Assembly (NCBI GenBank): GCA_002315855.1
Contig: DCIG01000013.1
Span: forward strand, 17,750 to 81,749
From: Lentisphaeria bacterium UBA1732
GTDB lineage: Bacteria; Verrucomicrobiota; Lentisphaeria; Victivallales; UBA1829
Reading direction: 5' to 3'
DNA: 64,000 nucleotides
Below are positions 1-8,546 of the stretch, piece after piece. The first letter of the stretch is position 1; each line of letters starts with the position of its first letter. Below the pieces are notes generated by a model that was given only the letters and a program-made list of their open reading frames with translations, ran no database searches and was not told where the DNA came from. A program made the position numbers and the translations under genes.

Positions 1-174
1 ACGCATATCCCCGAAATCAAAACACTGGACAACGGAATCACCGTCTTCAATCCCGGTTCCACGACATTGCCGAAACGCGGCAATCCCAATTCCTACGGCA
101 CGTGGGATAACGGAGTGCTGTCCGTCCGTCTTCTGGACGATGGACAGGTCTTCATGCAGGAAAAAACAGGGTAG
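1..174 (+). CDS. YfcE/MJ0936-type phosphodiesterase, C-terminal end
   Basis: This is the last 57 codons of a gene that starts before the window, read in frame 1 and stopping at TAG 172-174. The segment contains NPGSTTLPKRGNPNSYGTWD and then a final beta-strand region, VLSVRLLDDGQVF. This matches the C-terminus of small calcineurin-like phosphodiesterases of the YfcE family, in which an NPGS motif is followed by a proline-rich loop and SYG. The metal-binding motifs would lie upstream and cannot be seen. The gene converges on the Bax1-type gene, with a hairpin between them. Function is inferred from the tail only. Confidence 0.7.
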   Translation, partial: THIPEIKTLDNGITVFNPGSTTLPKRGNPNSYGTWDNGVLSVRLLDDGQVFMQEKTG

Positions 175-201
175 ATTTTCTGTTTTTTTCCCAAGGATAC
201 G

Positions 202-240
202 GCTTCTCCGCTTTTCAAAAACGGGGAAGCTGTTTTCTTG
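202..240 (+). terminator. Rho-independent terminator
   Basis: GCTTCTCCG (202-210) pairs with CGGGGAAGC (222-230), with one G-T pair. The loop is CTTTTCAAAAA and TGTTTTCTTG follows. It lies between two convergent genes, and T/A-rich sequence on both sides means it could serve either strand. Confidence 0.6.
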
Positions 241-274
241 TCTGAGGACTTTTCCCACCATCAGGGAAACGAAA

Positions 275-1495
275 TCATCTTTGCTGATTCAGCAGCTCCA
301 GCGTATTCTCGACGCCGGGGAAATCGCGGAACATCAATCCATGTGTCTGGAAATACGGGCTGGATTCCAAACGGTCTTTCAGAATATTGTCTTTTTTCAG
401 GACACTGCGGTCAACGGCAAGCAGCAACCCCGTCTGCGGGTTTGCTTCGCACCACGTAAGCCGCTGTTCGATTTGCGCAAAATACCAGCGGTGAAAAACT
501 TCCATCGGGACACGCTGACCTTGATTCGAGGTGAAAACAAAATCAGGGAAAAACATCTGCTGTCCGCCGGCGGAAATCCAGTCCGGAGTATCGTCCAGCG
601 TCCAGTCGCTCACTTTTTTGCGGAACAGCTCAGCAAACATGCGGACTTCTTCCGGCTGATAGGCGGAAATATGGGTGTAATGGCTTCGCAAGCCGGTGGA
701 CTGATCCACTTTCAGTTTGCGTTTTTTCGCATTCCAATCCACCGTGCAGGACATTTCCCACTCGCTCAGCTGGCATACGGCGGGGAAGAACGAGGCAAGC
801 TGCAAGCCGTATTTCACGGAATGCTCCAGAATACTGCCCGGTCCGTCAATCGTCAGCGTGATGCGTTTTTTTGCGAGGTCATGTTCAGCACGGAACAGGA
901 GTCGGAAAAACTTCATATAACGAAAAAGCCGCCTCATCGCCGCCGGTTCCTGATTTTCGGAAAGCACCAAGGTCATACTGTCGGCATACAGCAGAAGCGA
1001 TTGAACGAGTGATACATTATAGCGTTCCAGAAGCTCGCGGTCAAACGTTTTCTTAAATGAGCGCAGACGCTCATTTTCGGGCAAATCGCAGAATACGCCG
1101 TCTGAAAGCGGGCGGATGTCGTCGGAAGTCTCCGCAAAAATACGCTCACGGACCTGCTCAATCTCTTCGGGCAGACATTTACGGCGAATCATTTCTGCAC
1201 TGTGGCGGAACAAGGCGGCACGTGCCTGCGGATAATCACAATCCGCCACTGGCATAAATTCTGCTCTGTCCTGAATCAGTTTCAGCAGGCCATCGGCTAA
1301 TTTCCGGTCATAAAAAACGGTGGTGCAAGCCTCTGCCGCCTCCTCAAGTTCAGCACGCGTACATCCTTCGCCCTCGCGGTAAAGCTGAAGCAGGTCATGA
1401 GCAATGGAAATCAGTGTTTCATCGGCGCAGTCGATAAACATAGGTTTCAGAGAGGTCGCGGCGGCACGGACACGTATCAGATCTTTGGTCAGCAT
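275..1495 (-). CDS. Bax1-type nuclease (DUF790 family), XPB partner
   Basis: This 406-residue protein is encoded directly after an XPB-type helicase, and the two genes overlap by a few bases (1489-1495). Length, position and content match the DUF790/Bax1 family, known in archaea as the partner nuclease that binds XPB and cuts DNA beside the unwound bubble. The N-terminal half is helical and charged. The C-terminal part contains FFPDFVF (about residues 315-321), an acidic/aromatic stretch of the kind found in PD-(D/E)XK-like folds, and later LLLAVDRS. I infer that it acts with the helicase on damaged DNA. Family assignment rests on linkage plus sequence impression, and catalytic residues were not verified. 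Confidence 0.7.
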   Translation of the reverse strand: MLTKDLIRVRAAATSLKPMFIDCADETLISIAHDLLQLYREGEGCTRAELEEAAEACTTVFYDRKLADGLLKLIQDRAEFMPVADCDYPQARAALFRHSAEMIRRKCLPEEIEQVRERIFAETSDDIRPLSDGVFCDLPENERLRSFKKTFDRELLERYNVSLVQSLLLYADSMTLVLSENQEPAAMRRLFRYMKFFRLLFRAEHDLAKKRITLTIDGPGSILEHSVKYGLQLASFFPAVCQLSEWEMSCTVDWNAKKRKLKVDQSTGLRSHYTHISAYQPEEVRMFAELFRKKVSDWTLDDTPDWISAGGQQMFFPDFVFTSNQGQRVPMEVFHRWYFAQIEQRLTWCEANPQTGLLLAVDRSVLKKDNILKDRLESSPYFQTHGLMFRDFPGVENTLELLNQQR

Positions 1496-2880
1496 GAATA
1501 CCCCCCATGCGCGGTGTATGCGTCATCTTTGCGGCGGCGTTCACTCACATTCATTTCGCTGGTGCCTTCGCTGACAAGCTCATACAGGACGGCTTCTTTG
1601 CCCTCCGCACGGCGCAGGATGCGTCCCAGCCGCTGAACATGCTCGCGTGTGCACCCGCTGCCGGACACCACAATCCCGATATTGGCTTCCGGCACATCCA
1701 CGCCCTCATTCAGGACTTTGCTCGTAATCAAAACGGGGTACAATCCACTTCGGAAACAATCGAGGAAATCTTTGCGTTCCGCGGCTTTTGTCTTGTGCGT
1801 CAGAACCGGAAGGCACAGGGTTTCGCCCAGCCGGTAAGCCGTATCGTTATCGGCGGTAAAAACGATGATTCGAGCATCGGGATTGGCACGGATAATGCGC
1901 CAGACCTCGCGGAGTTTTGCAGAGCCGCACCGGGCAATCGCACGCTGTTTCAGGTACGCCCGATAGACATCGCGTCCATTGGGACGGCGGATACACGCCA
2001 GCAGAAAATCCTGCCAGCCATGCTCACTTTGAAACGAAATGGCATTTGCACGGAGAAAAGACACATACTGATCGTGATTGACTTTGTATTCCGCCCGTTC
2101 TTCGGGAGTAAGCCCCAGTTTCACACGCACGGTGCGATAGGGCGACAGAACGCTGTCTTTCAAATCACGAATCCCCGCATGATACACCAGTTCACCGATT
2201 AAATCTTTCATTACGCCGAATGTCTCGCCCGTATCCGGCGTGGCGGAAATACCGAGGCGGTACGGTGCCAGACACAAAGAGGCACTCAATCGATTCACTT
2301 CGCCGGGCAGATGATGGCATTCATCGAACACAATAAGACCGAAACGGTTCCCGATGGACGGCATTTTCAATACAGCGGAATCATAGGTACTGACCGTAAT
2401 TTCCTGTATATCGGAACAGCCTCCCCCCAGCATACCGGCTTTGCAGCCGAAATTGCGTTCCACGAGGCTTGCCCACTGCTGAAGCAGATCAATGGTGGGG
2501 ACGACAATCAACGTGGAACGCTTCACCGCGGCGATTGCCAGAAATGCGAAAAAAGTTTTGCCGCTTCCGGTGGGCATTGCCACAATCCCGCGGCATTTGG
2601 ACGAAAGCCAGGCCGTCAATGCGGCTTTCTGGTGCGGCATGGGCTGAAACGAAGACAGCAAAGGATGTTCAAAAAGAGTATAGGCTCGCGCCTGATCATC
2701 CGGAATATGTTTTGCGGCATAGAGTTTCCGCATGATTGTCTCATAACGGCAGGCGGCGGCACGCCACGCATTCACACGCTGGTCAAAAATGACGAGGTCG
2801 CCCAAAGTCTTGATTACGGCGTCATCGCCATCCAGCAGTAAAGTCCCCTCATGAAACCTGATTCGGCAGCTCATCCGCAC
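1489..2880 (-). CDS. XPB/Rad25-family DNA helicase
   Basis: This 463-residue superfamily 2 helicase has a short N-terminal damage-recognition-like region (residues 1-80). It is followed by a Q-motif-like HQKAAL, Walker A MPTGSGKT (about 102-109), DECH (about 186-189), SATP (about 212-215), and C-terminal motifs with NEGVDVPEA and QRLGRILRR. The size and the absence of long insertions fit bacterial and archaeal XPB. XPB unwinds DNA at lesions and usually pairs with the Bax1 nuclease, whose gene follows here with overlap. Upstream, 6 bp separate it from a phosphatase-superfamily gene, so it is probably co-transcribed in the rpoN operon. Confidence in the helicase call is high; the repair role is inferred. 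Confidence 0.88.
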   Translation of the reverse strand: MRMSCRIRFHEGTLLLDGDDAVIKTLGDLVIFDQRVNAWRAAACRYETIMRKLYAAKHIPDDQARAYTLFEHPLLSSFQPMPHQKAALTAWLSSKCRGIVAMPTGSGKTFFAFLAIAAVKRSTLIVVPTIDLLQQWASLVERNFGCKAGMLGGGCSDIQEITVSTYDSAVLKMPSIGNRFGLIVFDECHHLPGEVNRLSASLCLAPYRLGISATPDTGETFGVMKDLIGELVYHAGIRDLKDSVLSPYRTVRVKLGLTPEERAEYKVNHDQYVSFLRANAISFQSEHGWQDFLLACIRRPNGRDVYRAYLKQRAIARCGSAKLREVWRIIRANPDARIIVFTADNDTAYRLGETLCLPVLTHKTKAAERKDFLDCFRSGLYPVLITSKVLNEGVDVPEANIGIVVSGSGCTREHVQRLGRILRRAEGKEAVLYELVSEGTSEMNVSERRRKDDAYTAHGGYSC

Positions 2881-2886
2881 CCCGCT

Positions 2887-4170
2887 TTACACAAGTGAAT
2901 CACGGAGAAACGCGGCAATATCAATGATGGAATCAGCATTTTGTCCCAGCTTGAAATCAGAAGCCACAGCGATACGGCAGGAACGCCCGTGAGACCCTTT
3001 CAGCAGGCTGCTGTCCTGCGCTGTCCCCATGGGCGGCCATACCGTCCAGAAAAGTTCCAGCGGGTCAAATCCCGGTTTGTTGTGAATATCCACATGAGTG
3101 GCGAAATCGGGAGCGAGGCGTTCATCGTCCCACCAGCGATAGGAAAACCACGCGTCTTCCTCCGCTTCCAGAATCAATTCGCCGCAGCGGGGATGATTCA
3201 ACTCTGGCGTTTCATCGCGGCGCATTACACGCGCCACACCGGGGAGAGCGGAGACCGTTCTCTGCACGTCATCAAGGATGGACGGATCAAAACAATAAAT
3301 ATGGCATACCTGATGATCCGCCAATGCAAATGCACGGGAAGAATGCAGGTTCAGATAACTCATGCCGCCAGCTCTCCGGTCAGTCAGCCACCCGGCTTGA
3401 AGCAATGCCTGATTCGGATAAACGGCACGGGAAACAGCACCGATTTCATAGTCGCCGAGAATCAGCACGCGAAATCCGTTCTGCCGGGCTTCCCGCACGA
3501 CCTTCGCGACCTCGCATTCAAACGCCGCAAATGCAGAACTTGTTTGTTTCGTACCGGGACCATACTTCTGAAGCGCATAATCCATGTGAGGCAGGTAGCT
3601 GAGCAGAAGGCAGTCTTCCCGATGTTCACGCGTCAAAAATTTCATCACATCACAGGTTGCCGCCGCAATCCATTCAGTCCCGTGAATTGAGGGAAAAGGC
3701 CCCCAGTAATCCATCAAATTGAATTTTTTCCCGATGGAAGTGCAAATCTGCGAATACATCTCATCCGGCTTGCTGTAAAAACTCTGAATCATGCCGCCGT
3801 GATGCTTATGGACGGGGCCGGGGGAAAGATACAAATCGGATTCCGGTCCGGGGCACTGCTGAAGACAGATTTGACCTGTATAGCCGCCTTTTCTGCGGAA
3901 ATCGCTCCAAAAGCGTTCCCCGTCATAAAGACCGGAAGACTGCTCCCAGAAAAAGGCTTTTCTCAACGGGCGGTCGAAATATCCGCTGGCCCCCATTCCA
4001 TGAACCTTTACCGGAGCAGCTGTACGAAACGACGCCTGCACCGGACAGGTCAATGCGGGGAAAGGCGATGCGGCGGATTGAAGATTCAGTTCACCCCACA
4101 CATCGTGTCCGGCTTCGGCATGGAATAGTTTATCCCCCAGAGCAGCACAAAACAGGACCAATGTTTTCAT
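2887..4170 (-). CDS. Alkaline-phosphatase-superfamily phosphodiesterase/nucleotide pyrophosphatase-like protein
   Basis: This 427-residue protein resembles the type I phosphodiesterase/nucleotide pyrophosphatase branch of the alkaline phosphatase superfamily. Visible signatures are YLPHMDYALQKYGP (about residues 194-207), the metal-binding HxD...GP segment, then ILGDYEIGA in place of the usual SDHG, and DIHNKPGFDPLELF near the C-terminus, typical of a subfamily of these hydrolases. No clear lipoprotein box is present. The start follows the upstream membrane-protein stop by 2 bp, so the gene belongs to the same minus-strand operon. The substrate cannot be read from sequence; it may be a nucleotide-sugar, phosphonate or phosphodiester hydrolase. 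Confidence 0.68.
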   Translation of the reverse strand: MKTLVLFCAALGDKLFHAEAGHDVWGELNLQSAASPFPALTCPVQASFRTAAPVKVHGMGASGYFDRPLRKAFFWEQSSGLYDGERFWSDFRRKGGYTGQICLQQCPGPESDLYLSPGPVHKHHGGMIQSFYSKPDEMYSQICTSIGKKFNLMDYWGPFPSIHGTEWIAAATCDVMKFLTREHREDCLLLSYLPHMDYALQKYGPGTKQTSSAFAAFECEVAKVVREARQNGFRVLILGDYEIGAVSRAVYPNQALLQAGWLTDRRAGGMSYLNLHSSRAFALADHQVCHIYCFDPSILDDVQRTVSALPGVARVMRRDETPELNHPRCGELILEAEEDAWFSYRWWDDERLAPDFATHVDIHNKPGFDPLELFWTVWPPMGTAQDSSLLKGSHGRSCRIAVASDFKLGQNADSIIDIAAFLRDSLV

Positions 4171-4172
4171 GC

Positions 4173-6617
4173 TTATTTCACTCCGTTCAAGGTTACAACG
4201 GGAAGATCGCCAAATGTTTCCAGATACAGGAAGCGGGCCTCATCGGAATTCGGGTCAAGCTCCACAGCCTGTCGTGCCATTTCTTTGGCTTTTTCCTTAT
4301 CCTTGACAATCAGCGCCTTGCGGCCTTCCAAACACAAGTCGAGAGATTCGCGTCTTGCTTTTGATGAAATAAACTGGAAAACCTGATACACCGTGTTCAA
4401 TCCGCTCAAACCTGACGGCGGCGCAATTCGGTAGAACCAGCTCATTTTGTCGGGATCATTGAAGAAAAGGCTTACAGGCGATTTCGGGTCCAGTTTTTTT
4501 ACCCCGGAAATGTAGTAATTGGAATATACACCGCTGTTGAATGCCGCACCTTGATTGAAAACCAGATAGCTCACATCGTGTTCATCACAGTATTTCGCCA
4601 AATCTGTTTCGGTACCATGATACATCGCATTGATGTAGTCTTCCGTGCAGTCGCGGATTCGCTTCAGTCCGAACTGCGGATTCATGACTACACCCGTCCC
4701 CGCGTATGCAAACAGCATCGGCTCTATCGTAATACCGGATGCCACCCCCTTGTTTGCCAGATGTTCTTTCGCAGTACGGAACCACATAATCAGCTGAGCT
4801 GTCTCACGCATTGCCACATCACCGGTATATCTGCGTCGGGAATCCAGCGACACCAGAAATTCCCAGATTACGAGGAAAATGAAAATACCGGTCAGAGTTT
4901 TCCGGATGGAACGCATCAGACGCGGTTTCGTGTACAGCATCGTATACGCTTCACCGGGAACCACTTTCAACGGAGCATAGCGGAATGCTCTCAGCCAGCA
5001 TTGCAGAACCAGGGGAAGCGACACGGCGAGGAACAGAATCACAAATTCGTGGTAGCGCACGATATAAATGAAGCTGATGATGAAACCGCATGTGAATACC
5101 GTTGGCAGAAGAACGCGCGGCAGTGATTTGACAAAGCAGCTGCGCGGTATCCTGAATAAGGTTATCCCGATTACCAGAAAGGCAAAAAACGACAGTGTCA
5201 GCGGAAGCTGTCCGAAGATAAAACGGAATAATCCGAAATTCATACGGCGTCCGAAAAGAAAACTTGGAAAGAAAGTCTGCGCAATACTCCACGTCGCCGA
5301 GTGCATGGACGGTGTCCACATGATACGCGCATCAAAACTCAGCTTGGAACTGTCCGCCGGCTTCATGTTGTTGAACGCCAGTTTTGCCTTCATGGTTTCG
5401 CTGAAATGACTGTAATTGGAGGCATATTCCGGCGTATTGCCGATCCATGCCCAGTTTGCGTAAAGAAGCAGGAAGAAAACGGGGACCGCAAGTCTCATCC
5501 AGCGTTTCACGGTACGCCCGTGCGCTTTGCGCCTGCGTTCAAAAACATACCACGCATAACATCCGCCCACGGCAGGCAGAACCGCCCAGACCAGCGGCGC
5601 ACGAATCAGAGAATAAGTAACATTAAACGGCACTGCAAGCGCATTCAGAAGTACAGCCGCCGCGATGGTGCACCACGCATAAAAACGAGGTTTGCGGAAC
5701 GGACAGCCGCATACGAAGCGCAGAATTTCCACAAGTCCCCAGCAGGAGAAAATCATCTGGCACAAATCCCACGTAACAAACCCCGTAAAGACGGTTGCAA
5801 AAAGAAGCGGATATTTCCAGATTCGCGGTTTACTGCAAATCCACTGCATCAGCACAAAGGACATGACAATCAGCGGAATGCAAAATTCTCCGCGCACCAA
5901 ATCCTGTCCCGTCGCACGGGCAATCGCCGCAGGCGCGACCGCATGAAGAATCCCCCCCCAAACCGCCAGTTTAACCGGACAGCGCAGCAAAATCAGCCAC
6001 AGGAAAAGAAAACCGGAAATCAGAGATACCCACAGCCGTATCTGCATACTCATCCACTGCGCCATATAGGGATGATCCTGGAAAAGTTTTTCGCGCGGGG
6101 ATGCTTCGGGGTCTTTGATGAGCATATTTTTCAACCGCCAGCCCCAGCCGAGAAACCACTCCAGCCCCATATTCATCTGGGCATACGGCGGGATGTCTTC
6201 CATGTGTTTCAGCCGCACATCATGAGCTGGAACGCCTTTCCCCTCGGCAATATCCTGCGCATAGCCGAACATCATGGCGCTTTCAATGGTGAATGGCGAA
6301 AAATTGTTGTGATGATACGGCAGAAACTGCATCAGGAAGGAGGGATTCTGTCGTTCTTTCATCGGGACCTCCCCGATTGCCTGCCCAAGCTCCAGCACCG
6401 AGGTATTATAATGGTATGTGCGCATGGCAAATGCAAGCAGCACGATCACGAAAAAGAGCAGTGCAATCACCCGGCGGCGTTTCCGCACGGAATATCCGGC
6501 AAAACCGGCTTTCTCCGTTGTTTTTTCTGCAATGTCCTCACACTCCGTATTTGCAGAGGATGCTTCTGCCGGACTGTCAAATAACGTCCCTGTCAAAAAT
6601 ATTTTGCGATGCTTCAT
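4173..6617 (-). CDS. Large polytopic membrane protein, STT3/GT-C-like, with C-terminal TPR-like tail
   Basis: This 814-residue protein has a soluble N-terminus of about 45 residues, a first membrane helix (about 50-66), and then roughly a dozen hydrophobic segments to about residue 600. A soluble domain follows and ends in a TPR-like helix pair (RKALIVKDKEKAKEMARQAVELDPNSDEA). The topology, with a large loop after the first helix containing acidic residues and a soluble tail, resembles the GT-C oligosaccharyltransferase class such as STT3/PglB. A clear WWD motif is not seen, so this is structural resemblance only. Its ATG overlaps the rpoN TGA stop (ATGA), implying translational coupling. It could transfer glycans to proteins or lipids. 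Confidence 0.5.
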   Translation of the reverse strand: MKHRKIFLTGTLFDSPAEASSANTECEDIAEKTTEKAGFAGYSVRKRRRVIALLFFVIVLLAFAMRTYHYNTSVLELGQAIGEVPMKERQNPSFLMQFLPYHHNNFSPFTIESAMMFGYAQDIAEGKGVPAHDVRLKHMEDIPPYAQMNMGLEWFLGWGWRLKNMLIKDPEASPREKLFQDHPYMAQWMSMQIRLWVSLISGFLFLWLILLRCPVKLAVWGGILHAVAPAAIARATGQDLVRGEFCIPLIVMSFVLMQWICSKPRIWKYPLLFATVFTGFVTWDLCQMIFSCWGLVEILRFVCGCPFRKPRFYAWCTIAAAVLLNALAVPFNVTYSLIRAPLVWAVLPAVGGCYAWYVFERRRKAHGRTVKRWMRLAVPVFFLLLYANWAWIGNTPEYASNYSHFSETMKAKLAFNNMKPADSSKLSFDARIMWTPSMHSATWSIAQTFFPSFLFGRRMNFGLFRFIFGQLPLTLSFFAFLVIGITLFRIPRSCFVKSLPRVLLPTVFTCGFIISFIYIVRYHEFVILFLAVSLPLVLQCWLRAFRYAPLKVVPGEAYTMLYTKPRLMRSIRKTLTGIFIFLVIWEFLVSLDSRRRYTGDVAMRETAQLIMWFRTAKEHLANKGVASGITIEPMLFAYAGTGVVMNPQFGLKRIRDCTEDYINAMYHGTETDLAKYCDEHDVSYLVFNQGAAFNSGVYSNYYISGVKKLDPKSPVSLFFNDPDKMSWFYRIAPPSGLSGLNTVYQVFQFISSKARRESLDLCLEGRKALIVKDKEKAKEMARQAVELDPNSDEARFLYLETFGDLPVVTLNGVK

Positions 6618-8120
6618 GCCCGCCGTCTCCTTTCGCTGGAAGACCGGATGCCCAGTTCTTCCCTGTATTTTGCCACCGTTCTGCGCGCAAGGCTGAAACC
6701 TTTTTCTTCAAGCACCTTGCGAATCGTCTCATCGGACAGCGGTTTGAATGGGTCTTCGCTGTCAATCAATTCCTCAATTGCATTTTTGATTTGTTCAATT
6801 GTAACATCGCCGCTTCCGGTCTGCTGACCGCGGGCAAAGAAATCGCTGAAATGAATGGAACCGCGCGGGGTATCCATATATTTCCCGTCGATGGCACGGC
6901 TGACCGTGCTGGGATCGACTCCGAGCTTGTCGGCAATCTCTTTCTGCGTGAGAGGCTTCAAATCCTCCGGCCCGTTTTCGATGAAATCATGCTGAATCTG
7001 CACCAGCAGCCCGGCAATTCGGACAATCAGCCGTTCGCGGGCATCCAACGATTTTTTCAGGTCATTCAGCGCATTGACATTCTTCTGAACCTGTTCCTTG
7101 TCTGCCGTATTGACCGTTTCATCGTTCAGCATATCCAAAGCCCGCGTGGAAATCCACATCTTCGGATAAATGGCATCGTGCAGGGATTCCACATGAAATT
7201 CCCCCTGCTCGTCTTCGGTTACTTTCACCTCGCAGATGCATTCCGGTGCAACACTTCCGAACGGCAAATGAGCCACCGTAACACGGCGGAGTTCCTGTAA
7301 AAGACTGCCGAGTTCTTCCTGTGTCATCCCCATGGCACGCATGATTTTGTCAAGATGTCCGGCTTCCAGTTCCGCACTGTGATTTTGAATCAGCTCAATC
7401 AGTTTCGGATTGCACTTCGTTTTTCGTTTCAGCTGAAGCAGAATGAATTCCTGCGAATTGCGGGCGGCCACACCGGCGGGCTCAAATGACTGAACCAGTG
7501 TCAGAGCCTTTGCCGCATCTTCTTCGGAGCAGTCCGCCAATCCGGCTATATCTTCCATCGAAAACACAAAATATCCGCGCTGGTCAAGATTGCGGATAAT
7601 CGCTTCTGCCGCCGCCCGTACCCCGTCGGAACACTCTTCTGTTCCAAGCTGTTCCGAAAGAATCTGATACAGTGATACCTGATTTTGCAGGGAATCAATG
7701 AGAAAATCATGCCGTTCGGAAGCCTCGGATGAATTATCGTCATCCAGAGTTTCTGACTCCATTCTCTCTTCATCGGAAAAATGGTCATCGTTATACTCGT
7801 CGCCAAACTCGTTCGGAACAGATTCCGCCGCATGAATCAGGACTTCTTCTTCCTGCTCTTTGCCGTCCTGGCGGTTTTCATCACCGCCCGTATTGGCAGA
7901 CGAATATCCCGCACCGCCGCCATCCGAATATTCGGTTTCAATCAGCGGATAATCCAGAAGATAATCTTCAATTTCCGACCGCAGAAATGGAGCACTGCAT
8001 TGCAGAATTTTCTGATTCTGATATTGCGCCGGAGTCAGTTTCATCACATGTTTCTGCTCAAGAGCTTGTTTCTGTGTCTGATACTGCCCCAAAAAAGACT
8101 GATGATTGAAATCCGGCATG
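6614..8120 (-). CDS. rpoN: RNA polymerase sigma-54 factor RpoN
   Basis: The protein is about 500 residues. It has an N-terminal glutamine-rich activator-binding region (QYQTQKQALEQ...MKLTPAQYQNQ), an acidic linker, the core-binding domain, a helix-turn-helix (LTQKEIADKLGVDPSTVSRAI), and the C-terminal RpoN box ARRTVAKYREELGI that reads the -24 element. The reading frame extends to a TTG at 8221, but a TTGAAA-17-TATATT promoter at 8230-8258 would start transcription at about that TTG, and the extra 34 residues are Cys-rich and unlike RpoN. I therefore chose ATG 8120, though its ribosome site is weak. It heads an operon coupled by ATGA to the next gene. Confidence 0.93.
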
Positions 8121-8221
8121 AAGCGAATGAGGGTTGTTGGTGAGCTGATGCAATGCTGAAAAGACAAATCCTGTCTTTCGCAGACATCACAATTATTATG
8201 TTGGATTGGAAATTGGTTCAA

Positions 8222-8546
8222 AACACCCTAATATACAGCAAAAACGCCTTTTTTTCAAGAGCTGATTTCAAAAGAGCTTGATTTCACAGCCGTCTTTCTG
8301 CATTACCGGAAATCCCCTTTATTCCTTTTGGCAATGGCTTCATCTTTTCCCTTTCCGCTTTTTTTTCAAAAAAACACGCCCTTTTTTGCTCTGCTTATGT
8401 GAAAAATACCATCTTCCGTGCTATATTATAAGAATAAAATTCTGCGGTCTGTGCAAATAATTTTTTTTCTCCACGAAAATTTGCACGTCTGAATTTTTTT
8501 CATTCTGATTACAACGTATTCACTTCATACAATTCAGGAGTTTACT
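8222..8546. other. Divergent intergenic region rpoN/valS
   Basis: This 325-bp AT-rich stretch contains the rpoN promoter. It also has a double copy of the genome repeat core, GAGCTGATTTCAAAA (8259-8273) directly followed by GAGCTTGATTTCA (8274-8286). A probable valS -10 (TATATTATA, about 8422-8430) lies in a T-rich leader. No -35 of good quality and no T-box-like structure was seen for valS. The valS ribosome site is CAGGAG at about 8535-8540. Confidence 0.5.
8230..8258 (-). promoter_or_regulatory. Promoter of the rpoN operon
   Basis: On the minus strand TTGAAA (8258-8253) is followed after 17 bp by TATATT (8235-8230). It lies directly before rpoN and resembles the promoters upstream of the WbaP-like gene, proS and the GH29 gene. 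Confidence 0.6.

Noticed and set aside
8121..8221. N-terminal extension of RpoN to TTG 8221
   Set aside because: The predicted promoter would place the transcript start at about the TTG, and the extra residues are unlike RpoN.
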